A program made the position numbers and the translations under genes. 64,000 nucleotides of DNA from Luidia sarsii (Eukaryota > Echinodermata > Asteroidea > Paxillosida > Luidiidae): contig OX465119.1 in assembly GCA_949987565.1 (NCBI GenBank), positions 12,817,119 through 12,881,118 on the forward strand, given 5' to 3'. Of the stretch, positions 1 through 13,800 are shown piece by piece (positions within the stretch are counted from its first letter, which is position 1; the number at the start of each line of letters is the position of its first letter). A model generated the notes under the pieces. It was not told the origin of the DNA. It was given only the letters and a program-made list of their open reading frames with translations, and ran no database searches.

Positions 1-851
1 GCGGGCGGGGGGACGGTGTCCCGGCTCCAGTCCCCACTCCGCCCGGCGGGCCGACGCTCAGCCCCGGGAGACGGGCCGCGCCCACCTGTCCGGCAGCGGG
101 CGGAGCCTGGCCGAGATGGGGTCGCCGTGGATACGGAAGCGGATGGAGGAGCGCGACCAGCGCAGGGAGATGAGCAAGAGCCTGAGTAAGTAGGTACCAT
201 AACCGTCCCTGCCCCTTCCTCTTGATGCTCCAGCTAGGTTGAGCGCCCTCTACAGTCCAAAACATGTCATCCATCCCCCGAAACAAAAGTGAACAGGATT
301 ACCGCCATATCAACTCTGAATGGGTTAGCACTACTCAATCTAATAAACACTAATGCTCAGTGCTTAACTCCGAATAGGAAGAGTGCCCTCTATAGTCTCA
401 AATCTGTCATCTTCCTTTAAAAAAATTCTTCATCATGTCATTTTTGTCCCCAAACATTTGTATCACCATGTCATCTCATTATGAGGAGCACATTCTATAA
501 TCCACACTTTGTCATTCATCTCTGAAACAAATTGTTTATTTTCAATTGTTTATTATTTCAATTGTTTATTTTCGAAATTGTTTATTTATTAATTTTTTTC
601 ACACCCCCCCCCCCCCACGTGATCCTTCCGCAGGCATACCACCGAGTCTATCGCCCCGGCCACTGGTCCGCTCCCTACGCCAGTCAAGCGCTAACTGGTA
701 CTCGGTACCACCGGCCCTGGGCCCCGTCGTGCAGGACTTTGCCTCCTCCCAGCTGGCCTCCATCGCCCAGCACAACAAGAAACAGTCCAAGGACATTCTG
801 ACCAAGACTGCGGCCATCTCCCCCTCGCTCAAAGGGGACCACGGCCACTAG
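1..851 (+). CDS. 3' end of an unrecognised protein-coding gene (last two coding exons)
   Basis: Two exons are visible: 1-185 (open from the window edge) and 634-851 (stop TAG 849-851). The donor is A|GTAAGTAGG at 186 and the acceptor CCTTCCGCAG at 624-633; phase 1 joins as AGC (Ser). The first exon has a charged helix around codons 39-60 (WIRKRMEERDQRREMSKSL). The second gives a basic, Ser/Pro-rich tail containing VVQDFASSQLASIAQHNKKQ and ends LKGDHGH. I do not recognise the family. There is no signal peptide or membrane segment in this fragment. GC-rich third positions match the other genes here, which supports real coding. The gene is convergent with MTFR, and its upstream part lies outside the window. 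Confidence 0.65.
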
Positions 852-862
852 CTGGGGGGCCC

Positions 863-1005
863 AGAGGAGGAGGAGGAGGAGGAGGTGGAAGGAGGTGAGG
901 GAGGAGGAGGAGGAGGAGGAGGTGGAAGGAGGTGAGGGAGGAGGAGGAGGAGGAGGTGGAAGGAGGTGAGGGAGGAGGAGGAGGAGGAAGGAGGAGAGGA
1001 GAGTG
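863..1005 (+). repeat. Purine-rich GGA microsatellite, about 3 copies of a ~44-bp block
   Basis: GAGGAGGAGG runs alternate with GTGGAAGGAGGTGAGG blocks just after the stop codon at 851. Long open frames over it are compositional artefacts. Confidence 0.85.
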
Positions 1006-1360
1006 AGACCACTGACCCTCAGCTTTGCCGTCAAAGATTCGGGCGAGGAGCATGGCACCCAACTCTCGCCCCACGCATCCCAAACCCCCCCCCCCCCCCC
1101 CTTCCCCATTCCCAGTCTTAAATTGCGCTTCTGTGCCGAGGAACGGTGTTGACATCGTCTGCACTTCTCGAGGAGCCCCAACGGACAGAGAGAGAGTTTG
1201 CGACACGAACGGCAATTCAGAGGCCCAGCATGCACATGGCGGACTGCGCTTTTGCTGTTTTGCGCCTAGCGACTGTTGCAGCAGCTGTCTACACTGCCGT
1301 GGCGACCGGGCGGCCATTTTGTTAGGAACCTACAAGATTAACTGAATTGCCACACTAAAT

Positions 1361-1672
1361 GGCCCACTGTGTACAACCTGAATAGGGTCCTTGCATCCAC
1401 AGCTGTGACTGTGAATGGGTGCACTGAATGGCCCACTGTGTACAAGCTGAATAGGGTCATTGCATCCACAGCTGTGACTGTAAATGGGTGCACTGAATGG
1501 CTCATTGTGTATAAGCTGAATAGGGTCATTGCATCCACAGCTGTGACTGTGAATGGGTGCACTGAATGGCCCACTGTGTACAAGCTAAATAGGGTCATTG
1601 CATCCACAGCTGTGACTGTGAATGGGTGCACTGAAAGGCCCACTGTGTACAAGCTGAATAGGGTCATTGTAT
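1361..1672 (+). repeat. 69-bp minisatellite, about 4.5 copies
   Basis: The unit contains GGCCCACTGTGTACAAGCTG and restarts at 1361, 1430, 1499, 1568 and 1637, an exact 69-bp period. Because 69 is a multiple of three, both strands carry spurious repeated open frames. Confidence 0.93.
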
Positions 1673-4600
1673 AAGCAGCAATGGTGGCAAATTACAATCC
1701 TGGCACAAACCCTACCTTTGCCATTTGCTCATGCACATCATCACCATGGAAACATCCCAAAAAGTCCATCCAAGCAATCTTGATCGCCGTGCCAAAAAAA
1801 AAAAGGAAAAAAAAAAGATAGTCGCTCGCACAAAAATGTCTTGTTCATTGACCAATAAGCACCTGTGTACTGGTAATTTTTGTAACAATGGCAAACAAAT
1901 AGTAAGCACACACACATAAAAAAGACTTCTATAATGCTGCAATGTTTTTTAGGCTCTTTTGTACCAGGGATTTGTAACAATGAGGAAACAAAATGGTAAA
2001 GTTATCTTCAAGTTTTCAAATTGCTGCATGTGGTGTCTGCAGAAGTATTAGGGAGAAAGCATTTTATACTTGGTGTGAAAAGTATGTCGGCTTTTATTCT
2101 ATCATTTGTATCAACTTATTGTGGGCATTGATGTTGCTTGTTAGCAGATGGGGGGAAGGTGTGAGTGGTTCATCAAAGTTGTGGAAAATGCAGTCTTTTC
2201 TGATGAGTTTAAGAGTGGACATTTCAATTCTGAGGACAAAAATGAAATTGTTGGCGGGGGGGGGGGGGGGGGGAGAAGAGAGAGACAAAATCGAAATGAA
2301 TCACTGCCAATGTTTGGTCTTGAAATTTTTTTTCCCTTTCTTCTGCTGCACTTCCAACAAACTGTCTGTGCTTTGACAGAAAATGATATCTGCACTGCCG
2401 TCTGTCTTTTAGTATTGGATGATGAAGTCTGGCCATTGGCTTCACTGTGTGTCCGGTTACCGGCTTACTCAATGTTGTGCATTGCTGGCAGCTCCTTTAG
2501 GCGGTTCCCCGCCCAAGGGGAGCAAAAAGCAATGTGTCGAATCGCCTAGACTGCGAGACAAGATTTCATTTGAAGTCAACTCGTGGTTTGTCTGTCAGTT
2601 TTCCCGTCTGTTTGACTTGGAGTTCCTTCTTGTCCAAGGGAATGTTTCTACCCCCCCCCCCCCCCCTCATGTTTTGTAATCAAACGAGGAAAATGCACCC
2701 ACGTTGGTGTTGGCAGTGCTGTTTGTTGGGATAGAGTTCTCACACTTCCACCTTCCTTTCCAAGATGTGCCATTTCTCGCATTTTGGTCTTTGAAATGTT
2801 TGGCTGCTAAGTTGTCACCCATCTGGAGACTCCTCTAATCATTGAGAACTGGATGGTTTCACCCACTCTTGTGTAAACGTGTGGTTCCCATTTTTGTTTT
2901 TATTTGGGGGGTGGGGAAGGGACAAGTTTTCACCCACAACCTTGAAAGTATTCCTCTCGAAGATGCCCACCCACCTGGAGGATGAAGCTTTGAAAAAGAA
3001 ACTGAGGTTGGCGCGAGGATTGAGAACTTGAAATAAAGCCGTTTTCTTGTAAAGAAAGTTCATGTAGTTGCAGACGTGAAGCGATGCGCCTGAATTTTGT
3101 TCGGGTTTGAGAACCAGGCTTACTTTTGCTCGGACAGATCGCAATGTGCTTAGATGTAAAGGTGGACTTTTTTTTAAAAATGTATTGGTCTCAGTCAGGG
3201 CCATTTTTTTCTTTTTTAAAGTTGCGACATTTGCCGTAGTGAGGTTACAATCTCTCCCAAATTCCTCCTTCCTTTTAAAAAAAAATATATATATTTCGTA
3301 GAAAAAAAAAATTGTACAAAAGAATTAAATGAATGGTTTCCAAAAAATTGGGATACAGTAGGATAAAGTGATCTTTGCTTGTACTGTGGTAAAAAAAAAA
3401 AGTTTTTATACCTAGTTGAAAGTTTGCTGGCGTTGTCGATGGCAACGCAATTGAATACATTCCATTTTTTGACAAATTGCTGTCTGGCCTTTTTCTATCG
3501 AACAAGTCTGTAAATATTGACAATAAGATAAAGGAGTATTATAGTGTAACGAAGCAAAGAGAGACGAAATTTGAAAAAAGAACCAAAAAAAAGAGAAGAG
3601 AAAATGGAAAGACAAATTATACCTTTTTAATAATAAGTATGACATTCACATTATGTGTACATGCACATTTTTCTACTCTGTAGTTTTCTCTCTCACATTT
3701 GTTTCTTCTGTCAGCGAAGAAAACGCAATTGTCAAGTAGAAGTCATGCACGGTTCTGCAGAGGGTTTCGTAGTTGTTTAGCAAGCACCTACTGCCTCCCT
3801 TTATTCAGAATTTTAAAAAACACCCCACTCTTACGAGCTTTGTATTGTTAGCGTATGAGGGATTGATCCAAATTAATGGTTGGGGGTTTTGGTTTGAAGT
3901 TGTACCACCCATCGGAACTCAACTTCAAGGCCCTATACAACATTGGTAAAAGTCAAAAGATTGCCGCAGTTTGTCTGTTAAACCATTAAACGTTCCAAAA
4001 TGGTAATCTGAGTTAGTAGAAAAACGGCAAAAAAAGTCACAGTTTTTGCACCATTTTGTAGTGTAAGAAACTATTTCTCGAGAAGAACAGCATCCCAGAC
4101 CGTAAGATTTCAACATGAGGATTCTATCATGACCATCTACAAACTGTGTAAATTAGAAGGAAATCTGTGCACATTGATGTTTCCCGATCTTCCCAATGTT
4201 GTATTGGGCTTTGAAAACCATAGGGGTAATCTTATTTCCAAAGTGAAGATGTCCCTTGTATGAGTATTCAGTAAGCATCGATCACAAGCTCTCGTATTTG
4301 ATGCAGCACTCTGGTTCATAAGATTACTGTATGAAAGCTATCCCTGGTAGAATGCCCTTTACCTGGATCATTTTTCCACTGTAAAAAAAAAACCTGTAGA
4401 TGAAAGTACTATGCAGCCATGTGGAAGTGAGTGGGGGTCAATTTTAAACCCCCGGGAACTTAAGCTTACCGTGAACTTTGACCTAGGGTTACAGGGACAG
4501 AGCTGGGAATCTGAAGCCAAGCATTTGACTCTATTGATTGCGCTGAGTAACTAAACCAATAGTGTGTGTGTGTGTGTGAAGAGCTAACCAGTGGGCTTCA

Positions 4601-4843
4601 ATCACCCCAGGTCACCCCGGGTGAAAGTCACCCAGGGTAAAATTCACCCAGGGTAAAAGTCACCCAGAGTGAATGTCGCCCAGGGTAAAAGTCACCCCGG
4701 GTAAAAGTCACCCCGGATAAAAGTCACCCCGGATAAAAGTCACCCCGGTTAAAAGTCACCCAGAGTGAATGTCGCCCAGGGTAAAAAGTCACCCCGGGTA
4801 AAAGTCACCCCGGGTAAAAGTCACCCAGGGTAAAAGTCACCCT
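4601..4843 (+). repeat. 16-17 bp minisatellite
   Basis: About 15 copies of a unit near GGTAAAAGTCACCCCGG, with variants CCCAGG and CCCAGAGTGAATGTCG. Confidence 0.9.
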
Positions 4844-6097
4844 GAAGTCTTGGTGAATGTAGTAGGAAAGACGTTGCCCTCATGTGAACAAGATTCAATT
4901 ACATGCAGACCAAACTTCTCCATATGCTGTTTTTTTTGTTATCCTTCAGCAACACTTGCTAGAAAGAAGGCTCTATTTTAGTATTTATTACCAAAGCAAA
5001 ATAACAGCAAGAAAATCATCTTTACCAATTATGGTCTATTTTTGTAGCATTCCCTCAACCCCCCCCCCCTCGTAAGTTCTGTTGGTCATGTGGCTCCTGC
5101 GCATCACGATCGGTTGGAAGTTACGATGAGTTTGATAAAATGGAACAAGAGGGGGGGGATACCATTCTTGGCAACAGTGCTTAGATCCTCTGCACAGTCC
5201 TCTCGAGGGGAAAGTGGAAAATCGTGAGCCAAGTTAATTGAGCCAAGTTGAATAAATTAAAAGCTGGGCAAGTCACAAATAGACAAGGAAACCTAGGGGT
5301 GGGGTGGGGTGTTTCCCTTTTTGTTGTATATTTGAAGAGAGGGAAAATTTGGCAGCCAACAAATTATCTAATTTCACCTTTTTGAAGATCTCCGGTTGAT
5401 GTATTTTCAACGAGCAAACCATAAAATAAATCACTATAACATTGTACAGAGATTTTTTTATTTTTTGGTATTATTTTTTTTTTGTCATAAAAGAAAAACC
5501 CATTCTGGTACTACTGTAGATGAATGTATACTGAAATTCCAAGCAGGGTGTACCAGTTGCAGTGAGAACAGACATAGTCTCTGTCATATTTTTTTTTTTT
5601 TCCGGAGGGACCCGTTTGAAGTCTTGGTTAATTGCACGTAGTAGGCTGCTGGTGGATTGGTGCAGTATTGGTTTGTCGGTGTGGTCATTGTGTTATGCCC
5701 GTCCGTCTGTGAGGTAGATGGGCAGGAAGGCTGAGGTTTTCAGTTGCACAAAGTTGGGTCGGACATCGCACGCCAGTCGTCATCGTTAAAACTTTGGCAT
5801 CGCACTCTGCTCCAGAACTGAGTTTACAAACAAATCACGATTATTTACTGATTTTTTATTTTTATTTTTTTTATTTCCCTCCACACAACATTGGAATCTC
5901 GGAGTCGGGGCCCCTTTAGGAATCAAATCACTGGCTCTGACTTCTTCCCTGTCCCACCCAAAAAAAATGGAAGTACAGGGCCGTATTGGGTTGTTTTTTT
6001 CGCTGAACTTAGAGACTAGTGCCTCCCGTACAGTGCAGAGTTGTCCACCCTGAATTTGCACTCTCAAAGCTTCGTTTCTTGGATACCTGCAGTATTA

Positions 6098-6251
6098 TGG
6101 CCCTTTTCCAAAACCTTCGCCTTTGACTTCATCTCTGTCATCCAAAAGCTGAAATCACAGGCTGGAGCTCTTTGCTGAAGTTAAAGCTTTGCGTTCGAAC
6201 AAAGCCAGAGCCTGAGCTGGAGCCGGAGCCAGGCTTTGGAAAAGGGACCAT
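6098..6251. mobile_element. Small MITE-like element
   Basis: It is bounded by inverted ends TGGCCCTTTTCCAAA and TTTGGAAAAGGGACCA. The interior holds GAGCC-rich sequence resembling the GGCTTAGGC-type elements at 18.6, 47.1 and 54.9 kb. Confidence 0.5.
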
Positions 6252-7280
6252 TAGTGGATGAGACAGCCAAGTTCAAGCCTCTGCCTTCCATTTCTAAAAT
6301 GGCATGTTATCAGAGAGTCATGTCCAGAACCTCTTTGTGATTAGTCTTTATTGCGACTGATTTGGTGAACTGGCGTGTGAACACAAAGGGGATGGGGGGG
6401 GGAGGGTCTTTGGCACTAGACAAATGAGCTTCCTTGTCACTTCACAAGACTCAAGATTGTTCCTTAGCAAAACCCTGTACTCAGTCACAAATGTCCATCT
6501 CAGCAAGGCCAGGCCGAGGGGAGAGATGCTGTCTGTAATACCAAACAGGAGGCATTTGCACAGTACGGTACCGGTATATTGATGAAGAACCAGTGGTAAT
6601 TGTTGCCTCAGTTGAAATGCACACTTGAAATGTCACTTTTTTTGTGGGGAATGGTGAGGTTTTTAATTCCCCTGTTGAGCCAAGAGCAAAACTAAAGAAC
6701 ACTAATTGCAATAATGATTTGTGTACAAAAGATAAGGGGGGCAACAATGTCTGTTTTTGTTGTTCTGGGTTGTTTGGGGGGTTTTTTGAAGAGAAAAAAA
6801 AAAGAGTACCGTAGTCGACAACCAAACCAGTTTCCTTCCCTAAATACAAAAAAAATTGCAATAAGTTGTTTCTACTGAATCAGGGAGAAAAGTGTAAGAT
6901 TTTCTTGTGTTGCTCCTTTGTCCAAATGCTGTCAAGTTAGTGTAAAAAAAAAAGTAACAAAAAGGGGGAAAATATTGTGCTAATTTTTTGGGGGGTTCTC
7001 GTTTCCCGAAGACTCCTGCTAAAGCACTTTGTATTTTACGTCATTTCAAATTTTATTGTGTATTTATGAGAATTATGTCATACATTTGTACAAATGATAC
7101 AGCTTTTAGTCACTTTTTTCCCTGTTTTTTTTTCCTCCGATACGAAACCTCAAGCGTATAGCCTGTGTCTTTATTGTACAATGTATATTGAATTATTTCT
7201 TTTATTAATGTTATTATAAATGTCTTAATATTCTATTGAAAAAAAAAAATCAGTTTTAAGACAAAAAAGATATTCTGAGA

Positions 7281-7313
7281 AATAAAAAGTATTTAAAAAA
7301 TCTTCCCAATAAA
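7281..7313 (+). terminator. Poly(A) signals, plus strand
   Basis: AATAAA occurs at 7281-7286 and 7308-7313 in a U-rich tail context. These probably serve the gene ending at 851. Confidence 0.5.
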
Positions 7314-7372
7314 TTCCGTACTAGTCTAATAGTTAAGGGCGTAAGTCTCTACATTATTATTGTGTTTGTCGT

Positions 7373-7378
7373 TTTATT
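7373..7378 (-). terminator. Candidate MTFR poly(A) signal
   Basis: TTTATT on the plus strand reads AATAAA on the minus strand, about 520 nt past the MTFR stop. It lies only about 60 bp from the opposing plus-strand signals, a tight tail-to-tail arrangement. Confidence 0.45.
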
Positions 7379-7896
7379 TAGAATTCTTTTTTTAAAGCAA
7401 GATGAATGCTGACCTTTACCATATCGCCGTAAAGACTAAAACATTGAGAGGGTCACGTGAATAAAATCTGGCCCCTTTTTGATAATGTTTGAAGCATAAA
7501 CAAAAACTTATGATGAATTGTGATTTCTTTTGATAAGGAAGTAAGTTTTAAAAGCACATGAGTTACAAATTTCCAAACCACTTGATCCCCAGAAAGGTTG
7601 AAAAGGTATTATTTAAAAACAAAATTAACCCCCCCCCCAAAAAAAAAAAAAACGGTTCTGTATACAGAAAAAAAGAAGAAATAAATTTACACAAATTTAC
7701 AACAGGAGCCTTATCATTATTTTTACAAGTATCAAATTGAAAAATTGGCAAAGAAAACTTTGAATCCGACACCTCTGGACAACTGGTAATTATTTTCCTT
7801 TTAAAGAAAAGAACCGATTTTTAGTCTCTGTTTTTTTATGAGTGTGTCGTCCTTCCTGATTGTGGGGTGGATGGGCGGAGGGTGCGGGTCCCTTTG

Positions 7897-10800
7897 CTAA
7901 ACGTTGACCTCAGCAAGCGGGCGACTTGGTCTGCTGACTTGGGCCAATTTGGATGACTTGAGCAGGTGTTGGCCAAACTGCAAAGCAAAAACACCAATCC
8001 CCCCAAAAACCCCAAAATAAGACGAAATTCTAGAATTCCAGAGAGTGGCAGAACGTGGGAAGAAGCTGTTCTGATACCTCTTTGTTCTACACCTTGGCAG
8101 AGACAGAGTGTGTGGGTAAGACTTCTTCTCAAGCACATGTATGTGCACATACATCATATCTGCCAGCCTGTCTTAAAGGAAATTAGGAATACTGCTGGAA
8201 AAGAGGAATCGCAGAGCAAACTATACGGGGATACATGTGTACCGGGAACCTCCAAGCCAAAAGTCGGAATCTCTTGTCAAGAGCTTGTAAAAAATGATAA
8301 GTTTTTACCAAAAAATCAGGAATGATTCCTCCAAAATAGGAATGGTGGGCAGCTGTGATACGTGTATACGTTTAGTTTGAGAAAGTATGGACGTGAGTTC
8401 TTTGACCTTTCGCAAAATGGTACACCCGACCTTTGAACCTACCTTGGGGCTGGCCATGGTCGTCATGGACGGGCTGCCCTTGTTGGGTGAGGGCGTGGCC
8501 CAGGCCCTGTTCTCCTTGTCCGGGCTGTCGTCGACCCGGTGTCGGGCAAACTTCCTCTTCAGGGCCTGGGCTATCAGCGCCGCCGCATCGTTGGCCGTCG
8601 CCGGGCGGGGCTTCTGACGGATGGGCGTGCCCCCCGGAGACCTGAAAAACGTTACAATAATAATGTTTTGTTAAACAAACAAATGAAAAACTGACTGAGA
8701 ACAAACATCACCGGCCCCCAAGTTTTTACTGGCCTTTAAGCACACTTCAAAATAGGGCACCAGCCAAACCATTACTGGCTCCCACCAACTGTAATGGATT
8801 TGTCCCAGCTAAATACGGCGCACCAGCTAAAATATCACCGGCCCCCAGGCCACAAGTCTTCATTGGCCTTTAGGCATACTTGAAAAAAGGGCACCAGCCA
8901 AACCATCACGTCATTGATCCCATAGATCAAAATGACATTTTGGTCACTCACCTGGCCACTGTCCGCAGCTTGACCGTTCCCAGACCCTTGAGAACGTCGG
9001 CCATGTTAGGCTGGCCAGAGCCGGTTTGGGATGCACTGGGGACGGCTTGACCCTTCTTCGCCCGGTTCTGAAAGTGGAAATTGAAGAATTCCGAAAAATG
9101 AACAATTGCATACCAGTAACATCTACTGCTTTTAAAATAAAATCTACTTTTTCATCAGGGGTCATATTTTGTGAAAAATGTCAATCAAGAATCTTACTAG
9201 ACCAGGGCTGGATTTCACAAAGCCTTACGATGAATCGTAAGTCAACTTACGATGGATAACCCATCGTAAGTTGTGTTGGACCGTATAGTTTCTGTGCATC
9301 ACTCATAGTCTTGCGATTAATCGTAAGTTACGACGAGTTTGGTGAAACCGACCGCTGTTTTTCAACAGCAATATCTGAGCACAATTGTTCTGTGCAAGAG
9401 AAAATTCCAGGCAGTCGGTGATGTGCAGTCATCACACACTGCACTATACCAGCCATAGACATTATAAACAGCGTCTATTAGAAACGACATCAGGATACTG
9501 TAATGCCATGGGGGACCCGACCAGCGTCAAACTATGGGCAGAAGTAAAGAGCACTGCCACCATATAAGGCATATATAACCTATAGACAGTCAGCGTCAAT
9601 TAGAAATTACGTCAGGATACTGTAATGCCATGGGGGACCTGACTAGCGTCAAAGTATGGGCACCTGCTCGGTCACTTTTACCTTTCTGATTTGCTCCGCA
9701 ACGCTGACGCCGTGAGTTGGCGCGGTGGGAAGCGGCGGCGGAGGAGGGGGTGGCGGAGGGGGCGGGGCTAAGCCGCCGCAGGGAGGGGGAGGAGGCGGGG
9801 CTAGACCTCCACAGGGAGGGGGAGGAGGAGGGGCAGGGGTCACCTGAACGGCGCCTGCGAAGAAGAACAAAAAGAAAATTGGCCTCACTCCTGCTCACTA
9901 CGTCACATTGACAGAACCACCAAGATTTTCTACAGTGGTTTTCCACAAGGTTAGAGTTCATCACACGGCGATGAAGTACGCAGTTTTTTACAGCACAAAG
10001 CCAAACAGGCAGTTTAAGCACAAGCTTAGAAATGAGGTCATGGGGAGTCATGTCTGTGTGTTCTGTAGGCACTGCCACATTTGTCGGGCTCATAATTAAC
10101 AGTAGACCATGAATGTGCCGTAATAGACAGGGAAATTAAGTAGCTCACCATCCTTAGCCAGCCCAACAACGATCTTGCCCTGTCAAAAATTCCTATCTCC
10201 AGCCTTCCTGAGTCTCTCCCTATCTCCTTCCTTCCTTAGCCCTTAACCTAGAGTGGCTTTATAGCCTTGTTTTGGGCAAAGTTGCATTGAGAAAACATTT
10301 AAAAAAAGTTTTGATTTCCCGCGGTTGCCAAGTAGGTCGAGCACACCACATGCTCACTTGGTGGCGCTCTCTGCTAAATCGCAATAACCATATCCGTTTT
10401 CAATTGCTTCTCCCCCTCCCTATCTTCCTTCCGACACCAGGGATGTAAGTGACCAACAGTCATTTCCTGAAAATCACTGAAGGCCAATAATTGTGCAGGC
10501 GCCCTTCAGTTTTTAGGGTTGTAACAGATAAAAAATAGGCAGTTTGAGATACCTGTTTGACCTTAAAAAAAAAAAAAAAAAAATGTCAAAATTAAAAATA
10601 ATTTAAAATCTTAAAATTTAGTGGGCCTGACGTTTCGATCCTAGCAGGACCTTTCTCAAAGGCTGGACCTTTCTCAAAGGCACTCTGCCTTTGAGAAAGG
10701 TCCTGCTAGGATCGAAACGTCAGGCCCACTAAATTTTAAGATTTGCAATACCGGTAGATAAATAAATTTTAAATCATGCCATTTCCGGAAATCCGGAAAT

Positions 10801-13800
10801 TTCTGGACGTCTTACATCCCTGTAACACAGCTATCGTTGCACATCTTTGTCTGCCGCTTACCTGTCACAGTCTGTTGGCTCTGGGCAGTGACTATCATAG
10901 CAATCTGGGCGCGGAGTTTGGAGAGCTCGTCCTCCAGTTGGCCGATCTTCTCCAGGGCGGAGGGCTCCAAGACCGGCGTGGAGGCGTCCAGGGCGGAGGG
11001 CGTCGAGAAGGAGACGGAGCCGGAGTGCGAGGGCAGTCGGTGCGACAGCGACAACGACGACGGCGGCGGCGTCTGCTGCAGCACGTCGGGAAGCTCGTCG
11101 ATGTCGGGCTCGCGCCGGCGGCGGACAAAGCACGTCCGCCGTCGGCGCGGCGTCCTCAGTGATTTGCGGCGACTGACAAACGGTCTGAACTCGGACCTGT
11201 CACGCGTAAAACACACACACACACAGTTGTGAATGGATGGAGAAAGTAGATTTCCTGTGGAATCACATACACGTGCAACTAACACGGGCATTTTTCCCTT
11301 TGAGAAAAGTCCTGCTAGGATCGAAACGTCAGGCCCTCTCAATTTTGATAGTCTCACAGCTTTTCCAGAGGCACGCATAACAGCATTCATTCGTCACTCT
11401 CTGACAATGCAATCCTGTCGGAACGAGAACAAGGCCATAGCCCCATCCCCAACCCACGCAACAAAAAAACGTTTTGGGACAGAGTGACGCTCCCTTCCCT
11501 ACCTTCCCCTGGCATTCTTCTCCGGGCTACACGCATCCACCCAGGCTACGTCGGCCAGGCTAGCGATGAACACCGGCTCAGAATCGTCGTCGATAAACGG
11601 GGAGGCTCGTCCATGCCTCCTGGAATAATGATGGCTGTCGACAATCTGGGAGAAGAACAATATTCAAACAAACTCAGAATGCTCCATTTTTTTTGATTGA
11701 CAGATTTTCTGATGATTAACACAATGCCTATAATTAAATTGAATGACGCAAACATCATGACATATCTATGAATGGGTTTTCTTGGTCTGGGCCAAAAATT
11801 TGCCGACAGTGACAATTTTATTTGTAATTTGAATTTTAAACGTCGAGACAATTTTATTATAAAATAACTTTTTACTGACTTGCAAAAATGTTTTCAAATC
11901 CATTTGGTTTTGGATAAAAATTGTGGTGAAGCTGCATCCACTTTCGTGTGATCCCCCAAGATGTCGTAACCAGGTTTGGTTGTTCGCATTTGAATGAAAG
12001 CGGGCGTGTGATCCCTGGAGATATACGGCAGTTAATGGTTGAATAGATGACTATTTGGGAAGGCCACCATCTAAGGGCTGGATAGCTCACATGGTACACG
12101 TTGAGTTACCACTAAGGTTCTTTTCAGAACCACACCTCTTCTTTAAGAGACCTTATACATGGTGTCACCGCAAACCCTCCTATATCAATAAACGGAACTT
12201 CAGAAATGTAGGTCACCACCCGAGACCAATGAGGTGCCAGGGGAGAATACTGGACTGTGCGTCTCTCATCACTTGTCGTGGCTGGATTCGAGGGGGGGGA
12301 GGTTTCGAGGAGGGATTGCCCCGCGAGGTTCTACCTGGAAGTGAGCCCGGCGGACCGGTCTGAGAGGCAGGGATGACCCAATCTGTCGCACCAGGCTCCG
12401 GTGTCTTCCGTTCTTCTTTTTCCCGCCAGAATTGGCCGTGACGAGCCCCTGTGGATACAAAAAGCAAAGCGTCTGACTTCATTAACTACTCTTCTTCTTT
12501 TTTTTTACACAATTTTAATTGGTTTCCAATGAAAAATTAGGAGGGCCTGACGTTTCGATACTAGCAGTAGAACTAGCAGGACCTTTCTCAAAGGCAGAAT
12601 GACAGGGACTAACCAAATAGGAGGGGAGAGTAACTGGGTCATGGATGACACTGTCATTGACAGACAGAGGACAAAGGGGAGCTCTGGTACTGGATAGGGT
12701 GAGATCATTATTACTAGATCAAACAGCAGGGGTTTGTGGTCGGGATTAGATAAAAACCAAGGAAAACTGGCTGGGACAATTTTGAAAATGGCAAAGAAAA
12801 TGTGACGCTCTGTCAACAATTTGTACTGTTTTATTTGAGATAGGCCTTACTGTGAAGTACTTGTAATAGTCCTTAATAATAGTCCTAAAATTCACGAGTC
12901 TCCCTAGTCCGAGTAACTTAGACCCGACAACTCTTTTTTTATCAAAATTTCAAAATTTGATTTTAAAAAAGGGTGACTTGTTGGGTCCAAGTTACTCGGA
13001 CTATAGAGTCACCCGATCCCTCCAAATTTCTAAAAAGGGCGATTCTTGAGTTGTACTTGTAATAATTATTTCGCAGTGGCTGTTGTTACGGCAGTCGATC
13101 GTGTGGTTCCCTGACGTCACAGTATTCGTCGGGATGTTTAGCTCTTGGAACCAGACTATCAGCTAATAGACTGGTTCAACCAGCCTGCAATGCTGATGAA
13201 ATACAATCAAGTTAGGGAACCACATGGACGACTGCCGTAACAACAGCCACTGCGTAATTATTTTAAACGCAGTGGCTGTTGTTACGGCAGTATAGTCCGT
13301 GTGGTTCCCTGACTTCACAGTATTTTTCAGGATGTTTAGCTCTTGGAGCCAGACTATCAGCTAATAGACTGGTTCCACCAGCCTGCAATGCTGACGAAAT
13401 ACAATCAAGTTAGGGAACCACATGGACGACTGCCGTAAACACAGCCACTGCGTAATTATTTCAAAGACTAAAGTTGTAAATCAATGTAACTTGTAAGTTG
13501 TATGTAATTGTAAGGTCCAAGTTACTCGGACTAGGTCGACACTCGACATCACGACACAACTACTTACCCAGGCATGAGGGTCTAGTCCTAAGAAGTTCAG
13601 CATTATTCTGAGGTAGAGCAGCAATTCGTCTGACTCTGAGGGGTTCACCATCGGCCTCCGAGTAGATTGGAGCTCGTCGTCTTGAAGTTGAAAAGATCCT
13701 GCCGGGTCAGTGAGTGCTGTTTCCTTGGCTTCCACGTTCGACGTTAATTTGCCTGCAGAGATGAAGGATATCAAAGATCTAAGTAAGACATCAGGATCAT

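Larger units (their letters stand above)
852..7330 (+). other. Probable long 3' UTR of the gene ending at 851, or intergenic
   Basis: No credible exon is seen in about 6.5 kb. The stretch is AT-rich with many poly-A/poly-T runs, two minisatellites, a purine-rich microsatellite and MITE fragments. Its end (about 6.9-7.3 kb) looks like a typical animal mRNA tail, AU-rich and closing with two AATAAA signals. That the whole stretch is one 3' UTR is inference. Confidence 0.4.

Noticed and set aside
1338..1674. Open frames of about 100 codons on both strands
   Set aside because: They are generated by the 69-bp minisatellite; repetitive, with no family match and open on both strands.
8305..8442. 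MTFR last exon reading on to a stop at 8305
   Set aside because: The donor AAG|GTAGGT at 8443/8442 and a phase-matched last exon at 7977-7897 (FGQHLLK, as in the family C-terminus) are a better model.
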